DNA of 64,000 bases from Paractinoplanes lichenicola (GTDB lineage: Bacteria > Actinomycetota > Actinomycetes > Mycobacteriales > Micromonosporaceae). The stretch spans positions 124,001 to 188,000 of the forward strand of contig NZ_JAENHO010000008.1 in NCBI RefSeq assembly GCF_016785085.1. Reading direction: 5' to 3'. The notes beneath the pieces are model-generated. The model saw only the letters and a list, made by a program, of their open reading frames with translations, ran no database searches and was not told where the DNA came from. Both the position numbers and the translations under genes were made by a program. Within the stretch, counting starts at the first letter, position 1. The number at the start of each line of letters is the position of its first letter. Positions 52,158-59,893 of the stretch are shown here, piece by piece.

Positions 52158-53453
52158 TCACCAGCCGGTCAGCACCAGATGATTGACGAGCAGTGCCGTG
52201 AGAGCCTGCGCGCAGAGCCACCCGCGGGTGTTTGCGGCGGGGAGCAGGCAGGCGGTGGCGGGCAGCCAGACGGCGAACGGCAGCCAGATCCGTTCCACCT
52301 CGGCCTTGCTCAGCCCGGAGAGGTCGGCGGCGACGATGGCAGCCGTTGCGGCCAGGGCGAGCAGGGCGGCGGGGGAGTGCCGGGCGACGGCCGGGGCGCG
52401 GCGCAGCATCACGGCGGCCGCCGGTCCGGCGCACAGGGCGAACGCGGCCAGGTTGGCCCACACCCAGTACGCGTAGGGGCGGTCGCTCGCCAGGCCCTGG
52501 TAGTAGCGCTGTTTGACCAGCTCGTAGCCGTCCCACCAGGCGAAGCCGAGCAGCGTCATCGCGGTCACGACGACCAGCGCCCCCAGTCCGGCCCAGACGA
52601 GCAGCCGCACCCGGCTCCGCAGCCGCACGACGATCGCCGCCGCGGGCAGGGCGAGCAGAATCAGCCCGTACGAGAGATAGGCGCTCGCCGCGAGCCCGGC
52701 GCCCCCGGCCATGGCGGCCACCCGCGACGACCGGGCCAGCCCGACGGCCAGCAGGGCCAGCGAGCCCGCGGCGAACCCGGCGAACAGCCCGTCGGCCGAC
52801 ACCCCGATCCACACCGCGCCCGGGAACAACACCAGGAACGGCACTGCGGCGCGGGCGGCCGGCTCGTCCCCGAGGGCGCGCAGTGTCACGGCGACCGCCA
52901 CCGTCGCGCCGGACCCGGCCAGCACGCAGACGACCGCGGCCCACCCGCCGCCGGAGAGGCCCAGCCGGTCGAGGCCGACGAAGACCAGCAGCGCGCCCGG
53001 CGGGTGCCCGGCCACGTGGGTGGTCCACGCGTCGGGCTGACCGGCCAGGATGCGGCCGGTGAAGCCGCGCAGCAGCGCCGGGATGTCGGTGACGCCGGGG
53101 ACCTCGCTGAGGTATTCGAACGGCGTCGTCAACCGGCCGGCCACGCCCCGCTGCCAGCCGTCGATCAGCGCGAGGGCGAAGGTCCAGGCGGCCGTGGCGG
53201 TCCAGCCGACCAGCAAGAGCCGTCGCCACGGCAGGCGCGTGGCCAGGGCCGGGCCCCACCGGATCACCGCGGCCGCGATGGCCACGGCCGGGATCGTGCC
53301 CGGACCGGCGTGCGGCATGACGTGCCCGAACAGGGGTGCGGCGGAGGCGTGCACGGGCCGGGCGACCCAGCCGACCACCGCCGCCGCGACCACCAGGCCG
53401 ACCGTCGCGGCCGCGGCCCAGCGGTCGCCCCTCAGGCCCGTAGCGGTGCGCAT
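52158..53453 (-). CDS. Polytopic membrane protein, probable GT-C type glycosyltransferase
   Basis: This 431-residue protein has 10-12 hydrophobic helices (for example WAAAATVGLVVAAAVVGWVA, AAVVCVLAGSGATVAVAVTL, LALLAVGLARSS). The loop 'TTHVAGHPPGALLVFVGLDRLGL' between helices and 'FPGAVWIGVSADGLFAGFAAG' resemble membrane mannosyl/glycosyltransferases of the GT-C fold that use polyprenyl-phosphate sugars. No clear DxD motif is visible in the first loop, so the family is inferred. Its ATG lies inside the end of the epimerase gene (22-nt overlap), so the two are co-translated. They probably act on the same cell-surface glycan. Confidence 0.8.
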   Translation of the reverse strand: MRTATGLRGDRWAAAATVGLVVAAAVVGWVARPVHASAAPLFGHVMPHAGPGTIPAVAIAAAVIRWGPALATRLPWRRLLLVGWTATAAWTFALALIDGWQRGVAGRLTTPFEYLSEVPGVTDIPALLRGFTGRILAGQPDAWTTHVAGHPPGALLVFVGLDRLGLSGGGWAAVVCVLAGSGATVAVAVTLRALGDEPAARAAVPFLVLFPGAVWIGVSADGLFAGFAAGSLALLAVGLARSSRVAAMAGGAGLAASAYLSYGLILLALPAAAIVVRLRSRVRLLVWAGLGALVVVTAMTLLGFAWWDGYELVKQRYYQGLASDRPYAYWVWANLAAFALCAGPAAAVMLRRAPAVARHSPAALLALAATAAIVAADLSGLSKAEVERIWLPFAVWLPATACLLPAANTRGWLCAQALTALLVNHLVLTGW

Positions 53454-54448
53454 GCGAACTCCCGCAGACCCGTGGCCGGATCCACTGCGGCTCGGAAGCC
53501 GAGTTCGGCGGCGGCCCGGTCGGGCGAGGCCACCACGTGCCGCACGTCGCCGAGCCGGAACCGGCCGGTGATCACCGGTTGCGGGCCGTCGAACGCGTCC
53601 GCGAGCGCCGCGGCCATCGCGCCGACCGTGATGGGGCGGCCCGAGGCGATGTTGTACGCCCGGAAGCCCGGCCCGGCCGTCAGCGCGGCCACGTTCGCGG
53701 CCGCCACATCGTCGACGTGCACAAAGTCGCGCCGCTGGCGGCCGTCCTCGTACACGGGCGGCGCCTCCCGCCGTTCCAGCGCCGACCGGAAGATCGCGGC
53801 GACCCCGCTGTACGGGGTGTCGCGCGGCATCCGCGGCCCGTAGACGTTGTGGTAGCGCAGCGCGGCCACCGAGGCGCCGCACTCGCGGGCCCAGGCCGCG
53901 GCCAGATGCTCCTGCGCGACCTTGGTCGCCGCGTACACGTTGCGCGGGTCGACCGGCGTGTCCTCGCCGACCGTGCCGGGCCGCAAGGGCTCGCCGCAGA
54001 CCGGGCAGCCCGGCTCGAACCGGCCCGCCGCCAGATCGGCCGGGTCGCGCGGCGCGGGCCGCACCGGGCCGTGCCGGTCACACTCGTACGCCCCCTCGCC
54101 GTAGACGACCATCGAGCTGGCCAGCACGAGCCGGGTGATCCCGGCGTCCGCCATCGCCGTCAGCAGCACCGCCGTGCCCAGGTCGTTGCAGCCGACGTAC
54201 TCCGGCAGGTCGCCCGGCCCGGTGCCCAGGCCGACCAGGGCCGCCTGGTGCACCACCGCGTCCACCCCGCGCAGCGCGTCGCGGACCGCCGCCAGGTCCC
54301 GCACGTCAGCCCGCCGCAGGGGCGCCGCCGGCGGCAGGCCGGGCCGGTCGACGTTGTCGAGCACCGTCACGTCGTGCTTGTCGAGCAGGGCGGCGGTCAC
54401 ATGCGAGCCGATGAACCCGGCGCCGCCGGTCACGAGAATGTGGGTCAC
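53432..54448 (-). CDS. NAD-dependent nucleotide-sugar epimerase/dehydratase (extended SDR)
   Basis: This 338-residue protein has the N-terminal NAD-binding motif TGGAGFIGS (residues 7-15) and the catalytic motif Tyr-x3-Lys (NVYAATKVAQE) with the upstream Ser pair (VLASSMVVYGEG). It resembles UDP-glucose 4-epimerase/dTDP-glucose dehydratase relatives. An insertion of about 35 residues after VVYGEG contains CDRHGP and CPVCGEP, a pattern of Cys pairs that could bind zinc and is seen in a subgroup of actinobacterial epimerases. It probably supplies an activated sugar to the membrane glycosyltransferase encoded next in the operon. It is divergent from the GT2 operon over 132 bp. Confidence 0.92.
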   Translation of the reverse strand: MTHILVTGGAGFIGSHVTAALLDKHDVTVLDNVDRPGLPPAAPLRRADVRDLAAVRDALRGVDAVVHQAALVGLGTGPGDLPEYVGCNDLGTAVLLTAMADAGITRLVLASSMVVYGEGAYECDRHGPVRPAPRDPADLAAGRFEPGCPVCGEPLRPGTVGEDTPVDPRNVYAATKVAQEHLAAAWARECGASVAALRYHNVYGPRMPRDTPYSGVAAIFRSALERREAPPVYEDGRQRRDFVHVDDVAAANVAALTAGPGFRAYNIASGRPITVGAMAAALADAFDGPQPVITGRFRLGDVRHVVASPDRAAAELGFRAAVDPATGLREFACAPLRA

Positions 54449-54568
54449 GGCGGTGACCGTAGGCCCGCCGGACGGTCCCCGGCACCGGCTCGGGCCGATC
54501 CGTCAGCGGTTCGTAAGGACTGGTCGCGACGTCCGCACTTCGTAAGATCCTGACGCCCTGACCAGCCA

Positions 54569-54574
54569 TAACGT
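54569..54574 (+). promoter_or_regulatory. -10 box for the leaderless GT2 operon
   Basis: TAACGT ends 6 nt before the ATG of the first gene. Upstream, TTCGTAAG occurs twice as a direct repeat (54510-54517 and 54539-54546), a possible activator site. Confidence 0.45.
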
Positions 54575-54580
54575 CGGCTC

Positions 54581-55240
54581 ATGACCGATGTGGTGTTGCC
54601 CTGCCTGAACGAGGCCGCGGCCCTGCCGTGGCTGCTGGACCGGCTGCCGGCCGGCTACCGCGCGGTGCTCGCGGACAACGGATCCACCGACGGGTCGGCC
54701 GCGGTGGCCCGCCGGCTGGGCGCGGTCGTCGTCGAGGTGCCGCAGCGCGGATACGGCGCCGCGGTGCACGCGGGCCTGCTGGCGGCCGACCCCGACGACG
54801 GCGTGGTGTGCGTGATGGACGCCGACGGCTCGTTCGACCCCGCGCACCTGCCCCGGCTGGCCGACCCGGTACGCACGGGGCAGGCCGACCTGGTGTGCGG
54901 CCGCCGCCGGCCCGCCGGTCGGGGCGCCTGGCCGGTGCACGCCCGGGCCGGCAACGCGGTGCTGGCCCGCCGGGTGCGCCGCGACACCGGGCTGCCCGTG
55001 CACGACATCGCCCCGATCCGGGCCGCCCGCCGCGCCGACCTGCTGGCCCTCGACCTGCGCGACCGGCGCTTCGGCTACCCGCTCGAGCTGCTGCTGGGCG
55101 CGGCCCGGGCGGGCTGGCGGGTCCGCGAGATCGACGTGCCCTATCACCCGCGGGCGGCCGGCACCCGGTCCAAGGTCACCGGCACCGTACGCGGGACCCT
55201 GCGCGCGATCCACGACATGCGGGCGGTGCTGGCCCGATGA
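54581..55240 (+). CDS. Family 2 glycosyltransferase (dolichyl/polyprenyl-phosphate sugar synthase-like)
   Basis: This 219-residue GT-A enzyme has the opening VVLPCLNEAAALPWLLDRLP, the nucleotide motif ADNGSTDGS, the divalent-metal motif DADGSFDP (DxD type) and 'GYPLELLLGAARAGWRVREIDVPYHPRAAGTRSK' at the acceptor side. It resembles polyprenyl-phosphate glucose/mannose synthases but lacks a membrane-anchoring C-terminus. TAACGT 6 nt before the ATG suggests leaderless transcription. Its stop overlaps the next gene's ATG (ATGA). It is the first gene of a seven-gene coupled run. Confidence 0.92.
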   Translation: MTDVVLPCLNEAAALPWLLDRLPAGYRAVLADNGSTDGSAAVARRLGAVVVEVPQRGYGAAVHAGLLAADPDDGVVCVMDADGSFDPAHLPRLADPVRTGQADLVCGRRRPAGRGAWPVHARAGNAVLARRVRRDTGLPVHDIAPIRAARRADLLALDLRDRRFGYPLELLLGAARAGWRVREIDVPYHPRAAGTRSKVTGTVRGTLRAIHDMRAVLAR

Positions 55241-55860
55241 TCCAGCTGCTGGTGATGGCCAAGGCGCCGGTGCCGGGGCGGGTCAAGACCCGGCTGTGTC
55301 CGCCGTGCACGCCCGAGCAGGCGGCGGCGATCGCGGCGGCCGCCCTGGCCGACACCCTGGACACTGTCCGCCAGGTGCCGGCCGCACGACACACGCTGGT
55401 GCTCGACGGGGATCATCCGGCGCCGGACGGGTGGACCGTGCTGCCGCAGCGGGGGGTGGGGCTGGGGGAGCGGCTGGCCAATGCGTTTCGCGATGCGGCC
55501 CTACCCGGGGTGCCGGCGTTGCTCGTCGGGATGGATACGCCGCAGGTGACGGCCGGGTTGTTGATGGCTGCGGCGGGAGCGATGGGGCGGGCGGGGGCCG
55601 TGCTCGGGCCGGCGGCGGACGGCGGGTGGTGGGCGCTGGGGTTGAGCGACCCGGCCGACGCCGAGGTGCTGCCGGACGTGCCGATGTCGGCCGCCGACAC
55701 CGGGGCGCGGACGCTGGCCGCGCTGCACGTGCGCGGGGTTCGGCCGGAGCTGCTGCCCTCGCTGCGCGACGTGGACACCGTGCACGACGCGATCGCGGTC
55801 GCTGCGCTGTGCCCTTCGGGAAGCCAGTTCGCTCGGGCCGTCGGGGGAGGGGCGAGGTGA
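55237..55860 (+). CDS. DUF2064/TIGR04282-type nucleotidyl/glycosyl transferase-like protein
   Basis: This 207-residue protein starts MIQLLVMAKAPVPGRVKTRL, the defining motif of the TIGR04282 (DUF2064) family, which is related to the molybdenum-cofactor guanylyltransferase fold. 'VGMDTPQVTAG' and 'LGPAADGGWWALGL' are the second and third conserved blocks. The family commonly sits beside GT2 proteins in actinobacteria, as here, but its substrate is not established. It overlaps its neighbours by 4 nt on both sides (ATGA, GTGA). Its 3' half uses more GG-ending codons than the neighbours. Confidence 0.9.
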   Translation: MIQLLVMAKAPVPGRVKTRLCPPCTPEQAAAIAAAALADTLDTVRQVPAARHTLVLDGDHPAPDGWTVLPQRGVGLGERLANAFRDAALPGVPALLVGMDTPQVTAGLLMAAAGAMGRAGAVLGPAADGGWWALGLSDPADAEVLPDVPMSAADTGARTLAALHVRGVRPELLPSLRDVDTVHDAIAVAALCPSGSQFARAVGGGAR

Positions 55861-56639
55861 CCGCGCCCGCGTTGCTCTGCGACTGCGCACTCGATGTTTA
55901 CGAGCGGGCGCTCAACCGGGCCGCGCTCAACCGGGCCGCGCTCAGCCGGCTGCCCCTCAACCAGGCGCCGCTCAACGGGCCGCCGCTCGGCCAGGCGCCG
56001 CCCAGCCAAGGGCCGCTTGGCCGGGATGCTCCGCTTGTGCTTCGCACGGCCGACGGCCGCGAACGCCGGGCCGACCCCGGGGCGTGGTGCGCGGACCGGG
56101 TCCCGGGCGACGACGGCCTGCTCGACCGCTGCCGGGGCGCGACGCTCGACGTGGGCTGCGGCCCCGGCCGGCTCACCGCAGCGTTGCTGGGGCGCGGCCA
56201 ACCAGCACTCGGTATCGACGTCAGCGCCGTCGCCGTGCGGCTGGCCCGAGAGCGAGGAGCGGTGGCGTTGCGCCGCGACGTGTTCGGGCCGCTGCCGGGG
56301 CACGGCCGGTGGGAGACGCTGCTGCTGGCCGACGGCAATCTCGGCATCGGCGGCGACCCGGCGACCCTGCTCGCACGGTGCCGCGACCTGCTCGCACCCC
56401 ACGGGCGGCTGCACGCCGAGCTGGATCCGCCGGGCTCAGGAAGCTGGTCGGGCGTGGCGACCCTGCACGCCGGGGGCGTGGCTGACCCGTACGCCGGTGG
56501 CGTTGATCGGGGTGCGCCGATGCGCTGGGCCTGGGTGGCCGCCGACGATCTGGCCCCGCGGGCAGCTCGCGCGCGCCTGGCCGTGAGCACGACCTGGACG
56601 GAGGCGGGCCGATGGTTCGCAACGCTGGTCCACGCGTGA
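55857..56639 (+). CDS. SAM-dependent methyltransferase with N-terminal pentapeptide-repeat insertion
   Basis: This 260-residue protein has the SAM-binding motif I LDVGCGPGRL near residue 100, followed by 'GIDVSAVAVRLARERG' (motif II) and 'LLADGNLGIGGDP' (the acceptor side). Residues 18-57 are an inserted run of eight degenerate pentapeptides (ALNRA, ALNRA, ALSRL, PLNQA, PLNGP and so on), encoded by a 15-bp tandem repeat. The normal family member goes directly from the N-terminal helix to 'LVLRTADGRERR'. It starts with a GTG that overlaps the previous stop (GTGA). In this operon type the methyltransferase sits between DUF2064 and the molybdopterin oxidoreductase. Its substrate is unknown. Confidence 0.88.
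   Translation: MTAPALLCDCALDVYERALNRAALNRAALSRLPLNQAPLNGPPLGQAPPSQGPLGRDAPLVLRTADGRERRADPGAWCADRVPGDDGLLDRCRGATLDVGCGPGRLTAALLGRGQPALGIDVSAVAVRLARERGAVALRRDVFGPLPGHGRWETLLLADGNLGIGGDPATLLARCRDLLAPHGRLHAELDPPGSGSWSGVATLHAGGVADPYAGGVDRGAPMRWAWVAADDLAPRAARARLAVSTTWTEAGRWFATLVHA
55908..56027 (+). repeat. 15-bp tandem repeat in the methyltransferase gene
   Basis: There are about eight units of the GCGCTCAACCGGGCC type. The first two are identical, and later ones diverge with CCGCTC or GCGCTC openings. They are in frame, encoding five residues each. Confidence 0.85.
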
Positions 56640-57805
56640 ACCGCCTGCTGACCTGGCTCAACCAGCCGCTCCCGCCACCCCCGGAACGACTGCGCCGCGG
56701 CCCCTTACGCACCGGCCCGCCGACTTCACCGCTGCGGTCGACCCGCCTGACCGCCCAGCTCGGCCTCGCGCTCGGCCTGACCTTCGCGGTCTGCTTCCTG
56801 ACCGGCCTGTTCAGCCACTTCCTGCAGCACCCGCCCGGCTGGCTGAGCTGGCCGTCCCGCCCGGCCGGCCTCTACCGCGTCACCCAGGGCCTGCACGTAG
56901 CGACCGGCCTGGCCACAGTTCCGCTGCTCGGCGCCAAGCTCTGGTCGGTCTACCCCCGGCTGTTCGAGTGGCCGCCACTACGCTCGATCGCCCACGCGGC
57001 CGAACGCGCGGCGATCGCCGCATTGGTCGCCGCGGCCCTGTTCCAGGTGGTCAGCGGCGTCCTCAACGTCGCCCGCCTCTACACCCCGATGCCGTTCTTC
57101 TTCACCACCGGCCACTACTGGGTCGCCTGGCTCGCCATCGGCGCGATGCTCGTGCATGTCGGCGTCAAGCTTCCGCTGCTCCGGTCCACCACTCCCGACA
57201 GCCCCGGCCGCCGGCAGTTCCTGGCCACGATCGGCGCCGCCGCGGGCGTGATCACGATTGCCACGATCGGCCAGACCGTACGTCCCCTGGCCGCCGTCTC
57301 GGTGCTCGCGCCCCGACGTCCCGGCACCGGCCCGCAAGGGTTGCCGGTCAACCGGACGGCCGCCGCGGCCGGGGTGCGCGACGCTGCCCTCGACCCCGCG
57401 TACCGGCTCACCGTCACCGGTTTCGGCCGGACCGTCGAGCTGAGCCGGGCCGACCTCGAGGCGCTGCCGCAGCACACCGCCGTCCTGCCGATCGCCTGCG
57501 TGGAGGGGTGGAGCTCGACCGGCGTCTGGTCCGGCCCCCGGCTGCGCGATCTCCTGGCCCACCTCGGCGCCGACCTGACCGGCTGCGAGGCCGAGGTCGA
57601 GTCGCTGCAGGCGGGCGGCCGCTATCGCACGTCGATCGTGGCGGGCGCGCACCTGCACGACGACCTGACGCTGCTCGCGCTGCGGCTGGGCGGCGAGCCG
57701 CTCGCCCTGGACCACGGGTTCCCGGCCCGGCTGATCGCGCCCAACCGGCCCGGCGTGCAGCAGACCAAGTGGGTCGCCCGGATCGACGTGCGGCGGGCCC
57801 GATGA
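56636..57805 (+). CDS. Cytochrome b561-like membrane domain fused to a sulfite-oxidase-type molybdopterin domain
   Basis: This is a 389-residue protein. The N-terminal half has four or five membrane helices (LGLALGLTFAVCFLTGLFSHFL; GLHVATGLATVPLLGAKLW; AALVAAALFQVVSGVLNVARL; YWVAWLAIGAMLVHVGVKL) with His residues placed for heme b. The outer half (about residues 210-389) is a molybdopterin-binding domain like YedY/MsrP and sulfite oxidase, with the molybdenum-ligating Cys288 (PIACVEGWSS) and 'DHGFPARLIAPNRPGVQQTKWV'. It probably catalyses a quinone-linked reduction or oxidation at the outer membrane face. I prefer the GTG at 56636 (GTGA overlap) over the ATG at 56612. Confidence 0.9.
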   Translation: MNRLLTWLNQPLPPPPERLRRGPLRTGPPTSPLRSTRLTAQLGLALGLTFAVCFLTGLFSHFLQHPPGWLSWPSRPAGLYRVTQGLHVATGLATVPLLGAKLWSVYPRLFEWPPLRSIAHAAERAAIAALVAAALFQVVSGVLNVARLYTPMPFFFTTGHYWVAWLAIGAMLVHVGVKLPLLRSTTPDSPGRRQFLATIGAAAGVITIATIGQTVRPLAAVSVLAPRRPGTGPQGLPVNRTAAAAGVRDAALDPAYRLTVTGFGRTVELSRADLEALPQHTAVLPIACVEGWSSTGVWSGPRLRDLLAHLGADLTGCEAEVESLQAGGRYRTSIVAGAHLHDDLTLLALRLGGEPLALDHGFPARLIAPNRPGVQQTKWVARIDVRRAR

Positions 57806-58158
57806 GGCGCGCGCTGATCGTGGCCGGGGTGGTCGTCATGGCGTACGGGCTGATCGGGGTTCTCGGCGACCCCGGCGTGCTCGTGTTTCTGATCGCGGTG
57901 CTGGTGCTGCACGACGCCGTGTTCCTGCCGCTCGTGCTGGCCGCGGGCGCGCTGATCGGGCGGCGGCCGGTGGTGCGCGCAAGCGCCGTCATCGGGCTGT
58001 CGGCGAGCGTCGTGGGCCTGCCCCTCGTCGTGACCGGCGATTCCTCGTACGGGTGGGGTCTGCTGCTGATCCTGACGGCGCTCGCCGTGGTCGCCGTCCC
58101 GGGCCGTAAGGGAATCGAAAGATGGCGCGCACGGTCCGGCCGTGCCCGGCGTGGGTAG
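57802..58158 (+). CDS. Small integral membrane protein
   Basis: This 118-residue protein has about four hydrophobic helices (ALIVAGVVVMAYGLIGVLG; VFLIAVLVLHDAVFLPLVLAAGALI; ASAVIGLSASVVGLPLVV; GLLLILTALAVVAV) and a basic tail. Its ATG overlaps the oxidoreductase stop (ATGA). Similar small proteins accompany this oxidoreductase in actinobacterial operons, possibly as a membrane subunit. I know of no defined function. The stop lies 10 nt before the response-regulator start, and the -10 box of that gene overlaps this stop. Confidence 0.8.
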   Translation: MRRALIVAGVVVMAYGLIGVLGDPGVLVFLIAVLVLHDAVFLPLVLAAGALIGRRPVVRASAVIGLSASVVGLPLVVTGDSSYGWGLLLILTALAVVAVPGRKGIERWRARSGRARRG

Positions 58159-58161
58159 CCT
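58156..58161 (+). promoter_or_regulatory. -10 box for leaderless response-regulator gene
   Basis: TAGCCT ends 7 nt before the GTG at 58169. This gives the two-component pair its own leaderless promoter inside the operon and decides the start over the in-frame ATG-like codon at 58142. Confidence 0.5.
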
Positions 58162-58168
58162 GCTCAAC

Positions 58169-58864
58169 GTGACCCACCAGGTGCTGGTCGTCGACGACGA
58201 CCCGACCGTGAGCGACGTCGTGCGCCGCTACCTCGAGCAGGACGGCTGCCGCGTGCGCCTGGCCGCCGACGGGCTGTCCGCGCTGGCCGCCGTGGACGCC
58301 GAACGCCCCGACCTGGTCGTGCTCGACCTGATGCTGGGCGGGCTGAACGGGCTCGAGGTGTGCCGCCGCCTGCGGGCCGGGCAACCCGGCCTCCCGGTGA
58401 TCATGCTGACCGCGCTGGGCGAGGAGAGCGACCGCGTGCTTGGCCTCGAGGTGGGCGCCGACGACTACGTGACCAAGCCGTTCAGCCCGCGCGAGCTGGC
58501 CCTGCGGGTGCGGTCGGTGCTGCGCCGCACCACCCCGGCGGTCGAGCCCGGCGGGGGCCTGCTGCGCGACGGTGAGCTGGTCGCGGACACGGGACGGCGT
58601 ACGGCGGAGTTGAACGGCCGGGCGCTGGCCTTGACCGTACGGGAATTCGATCTGCTGGAGTTCCTGATGCGGCACCCGGCGCGCGCGTGGTCGCGGGCCG
58701 ACCTGCTCGATCGGGTGTGGGGCTGGCAGTTCGGCGACCAGTCGACAGTCACCGTGCACGTGCGGCGGCTGCGGGAGAAGATCGAGACCGACCCGGGCAC
58801 CCCGGCGCGGCTGCTCACCGTGTGGGGCGTCGGCTACCGCTACGAGCCGGCCGGCCATGCGTGA
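58169..58864 (+). CDS. OmpR/PhoB-type response regulator
   Basis: This 231-residue regulator has a receiver domain with acidic residues at 9-11 (VVDDDPT), the phospho-acceptor Asp53 (LVVLDLMLGG), Thr (MLTALGEE) and Lys (YVTKPFSP). The C-terminal winged-helix DNA-binding domain (about residues 135-228) includes LALTVREFDLLEFL and WSRADLLDRVWG. The GTG start follows TAGCCT by 7 nt. It overlaps the sensor kinase gene by 8 nt, so the pair is coupled. The pair probably controls the upstream membrane oxidoreductase operon, which is an inference from position. Confidence 0.95.
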   Translation: MTHQVLVVDDDPTVSDVVRRYLEQDGCRVRLAADGLSALAAVDAERPDLVVLDLMLGGLNGLEVCRRLRAGQPGLPVIMLTALGEESDRVLGLEVGADDYVTKPFSPRELALRVRSVLRRTTPAVEPGGGLLRDGELVADTGRRTAELNGRALALTVREFDLLEFLMRHPARAWSRADLLDRVWGWQFGDQSTVTVHVRRLREKIETDPGTPARLLTVWGVGYRYEPAGHA

Positions 58865-59861
58865 CATCCTGCTGATCGGCCTGTACGCCCTGCTCGCGGG
58901 CGCGGTGGTCGGGCTGCTCGGCGCGGGCGTGCTGCGGCTGCTGCGCGGGCGGTCGATCACCGTGCACGTGAGCGCGCTGCTCGCCATCACCGTCGCCGCC
59001 GTCGTCGCCGGGGTCGCCACCGTCGCCCAGGCGATGTTCCTTTCCGGTCACGACCTGCAGGTTGTGCTGATCACGGTCGGCACGTCGGCCGCGGTCAGCC
59101 TCGCGCTCGGCGTCGTCTTCGGCCGCCGCCTGGCCGCCGCGGCGGTGTGGGCGGCCCAGGCCCGCGAACGGGAGCGCCGCCTCGAAGCCGGGCGCCGCGA
59201 CCTGGTCGCCTGGGTGTCGCACGACCTGCGCACCCCGCTCGCCGGCCTGCGCGCGATGACCGAGGCGCTGCAGGACGGGGTGGTGGCCGATCCTGCCTCG
59301 GTGGCCGAATATCACCGCCGGATCCGGGTCGAGACCGACCGGATGAGCGGCCTGGTCGACGACCTGTTCGAGCTGTCCCGCATCCACGCCGGGGCGCTGC
59401 GGCTCGACCCGGCCGACCTGTCGCTGGCCGACATCGTCTCCGACGCCGTGGCCGCGGTGACACCCCTGGCCGGCAGCCGCGGCATCCGCGTGGTGGCCGC
59501 CCGGCACGGCTGGCCCGTGGTCACGGCGGGCGCCCCCGAGCTCAACCGCATCCTCAACAACCTGCTGACCAACTCGGTGCGCTACACCCCGCCGCACGGC
59601 GTGATCCACATCGACGCGGGCCGCGACCAGCGCGAGGTGTGGCTGGCCGTCTCCGACAGCTGCGGCGGCATCCCCGAGGACGACCTGCCCCGCGTGTTCG
59701 ACGTCGCCTTCCGCGGCAGCCGCGCCCGTACGCCCGAGGGCGCCGGCGGGGGCGGGCTCGGCCTGGCGATCGTGCGCGGCCTGGTCGAGGCGCACGGCGG
59801 CCGGGTCGGCGCCAGCAACGTCACCGGCGGCTGCCGCTTCGAGGTGCGGCTGCCGGCCTGA
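58857..59861 (+). CDS. Sensor histidine kinase partner of the OmpR-type regulator
   Basis: This 334-residue kinase has two N-terminal membrane helices (LLIGLYALLAGAVVGLLGAGVL; VSALLAITVAAVVAGVATVAQAM) with almost no external loop, suggesting intramembrane sensing. A third hydrophobic segment (VLITVGTSAAVSLALGVVFG) precedes a HAMP-like linker. HisKA has His122 (WVSHDLRTPLAG) and the ATPase domain has N box LNNLLTNSVRYTP and G2 GGGGLGLAIVRGL. The G1 box is altered (SDSCGGIPEDD, where DNGxGI is usual), but the Gly pair is kept. It is co-transcribed with the response regulator. Confidence 0.94.
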   Translation: MRDILLIGLYALLAGAVVGLLGAGVLRLLRGRSITVHVSALLAITVAAVVAGVATVAQAMFLSGHDLQVVLITVGTSAAVSLALGVVFGRRLAAAAVWAAQARERERRLEAGRRDLVAWVSHDLRTPLAGLRAMTEALQDGVVADPASVAEYHRRIRVETDRMSGLVDDLFELSRIHAGALRLDPADLSLADIVSDAVAAVTPLAGSRGIRVVAARHGWPVVTAGAPELNRILNNLLTNSVRYTPPHGVIHIDAGRDQREVWLAVSDSCGGIPEDDLPRVFDVAFRGSRARTPEGAGGGGLGLAIVRGLVEAHGGRVGASNVTGGCRFEVRLPA

Positions 59862-59881
59862 TTGGAACCGCCGGCCCGGGG

Positions 59882-59887
59882 TATTTG
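59882..59887 (+). promoter_or_regulatory. -10 box for leaderless ku gene
   Basis: TATTTG ends 6 nt before the ATG at 59894, consistent with leaderless expression. No ribosome site is present. Confidence 0.4.
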
Positions 59888-59893
59888 TGCTGC

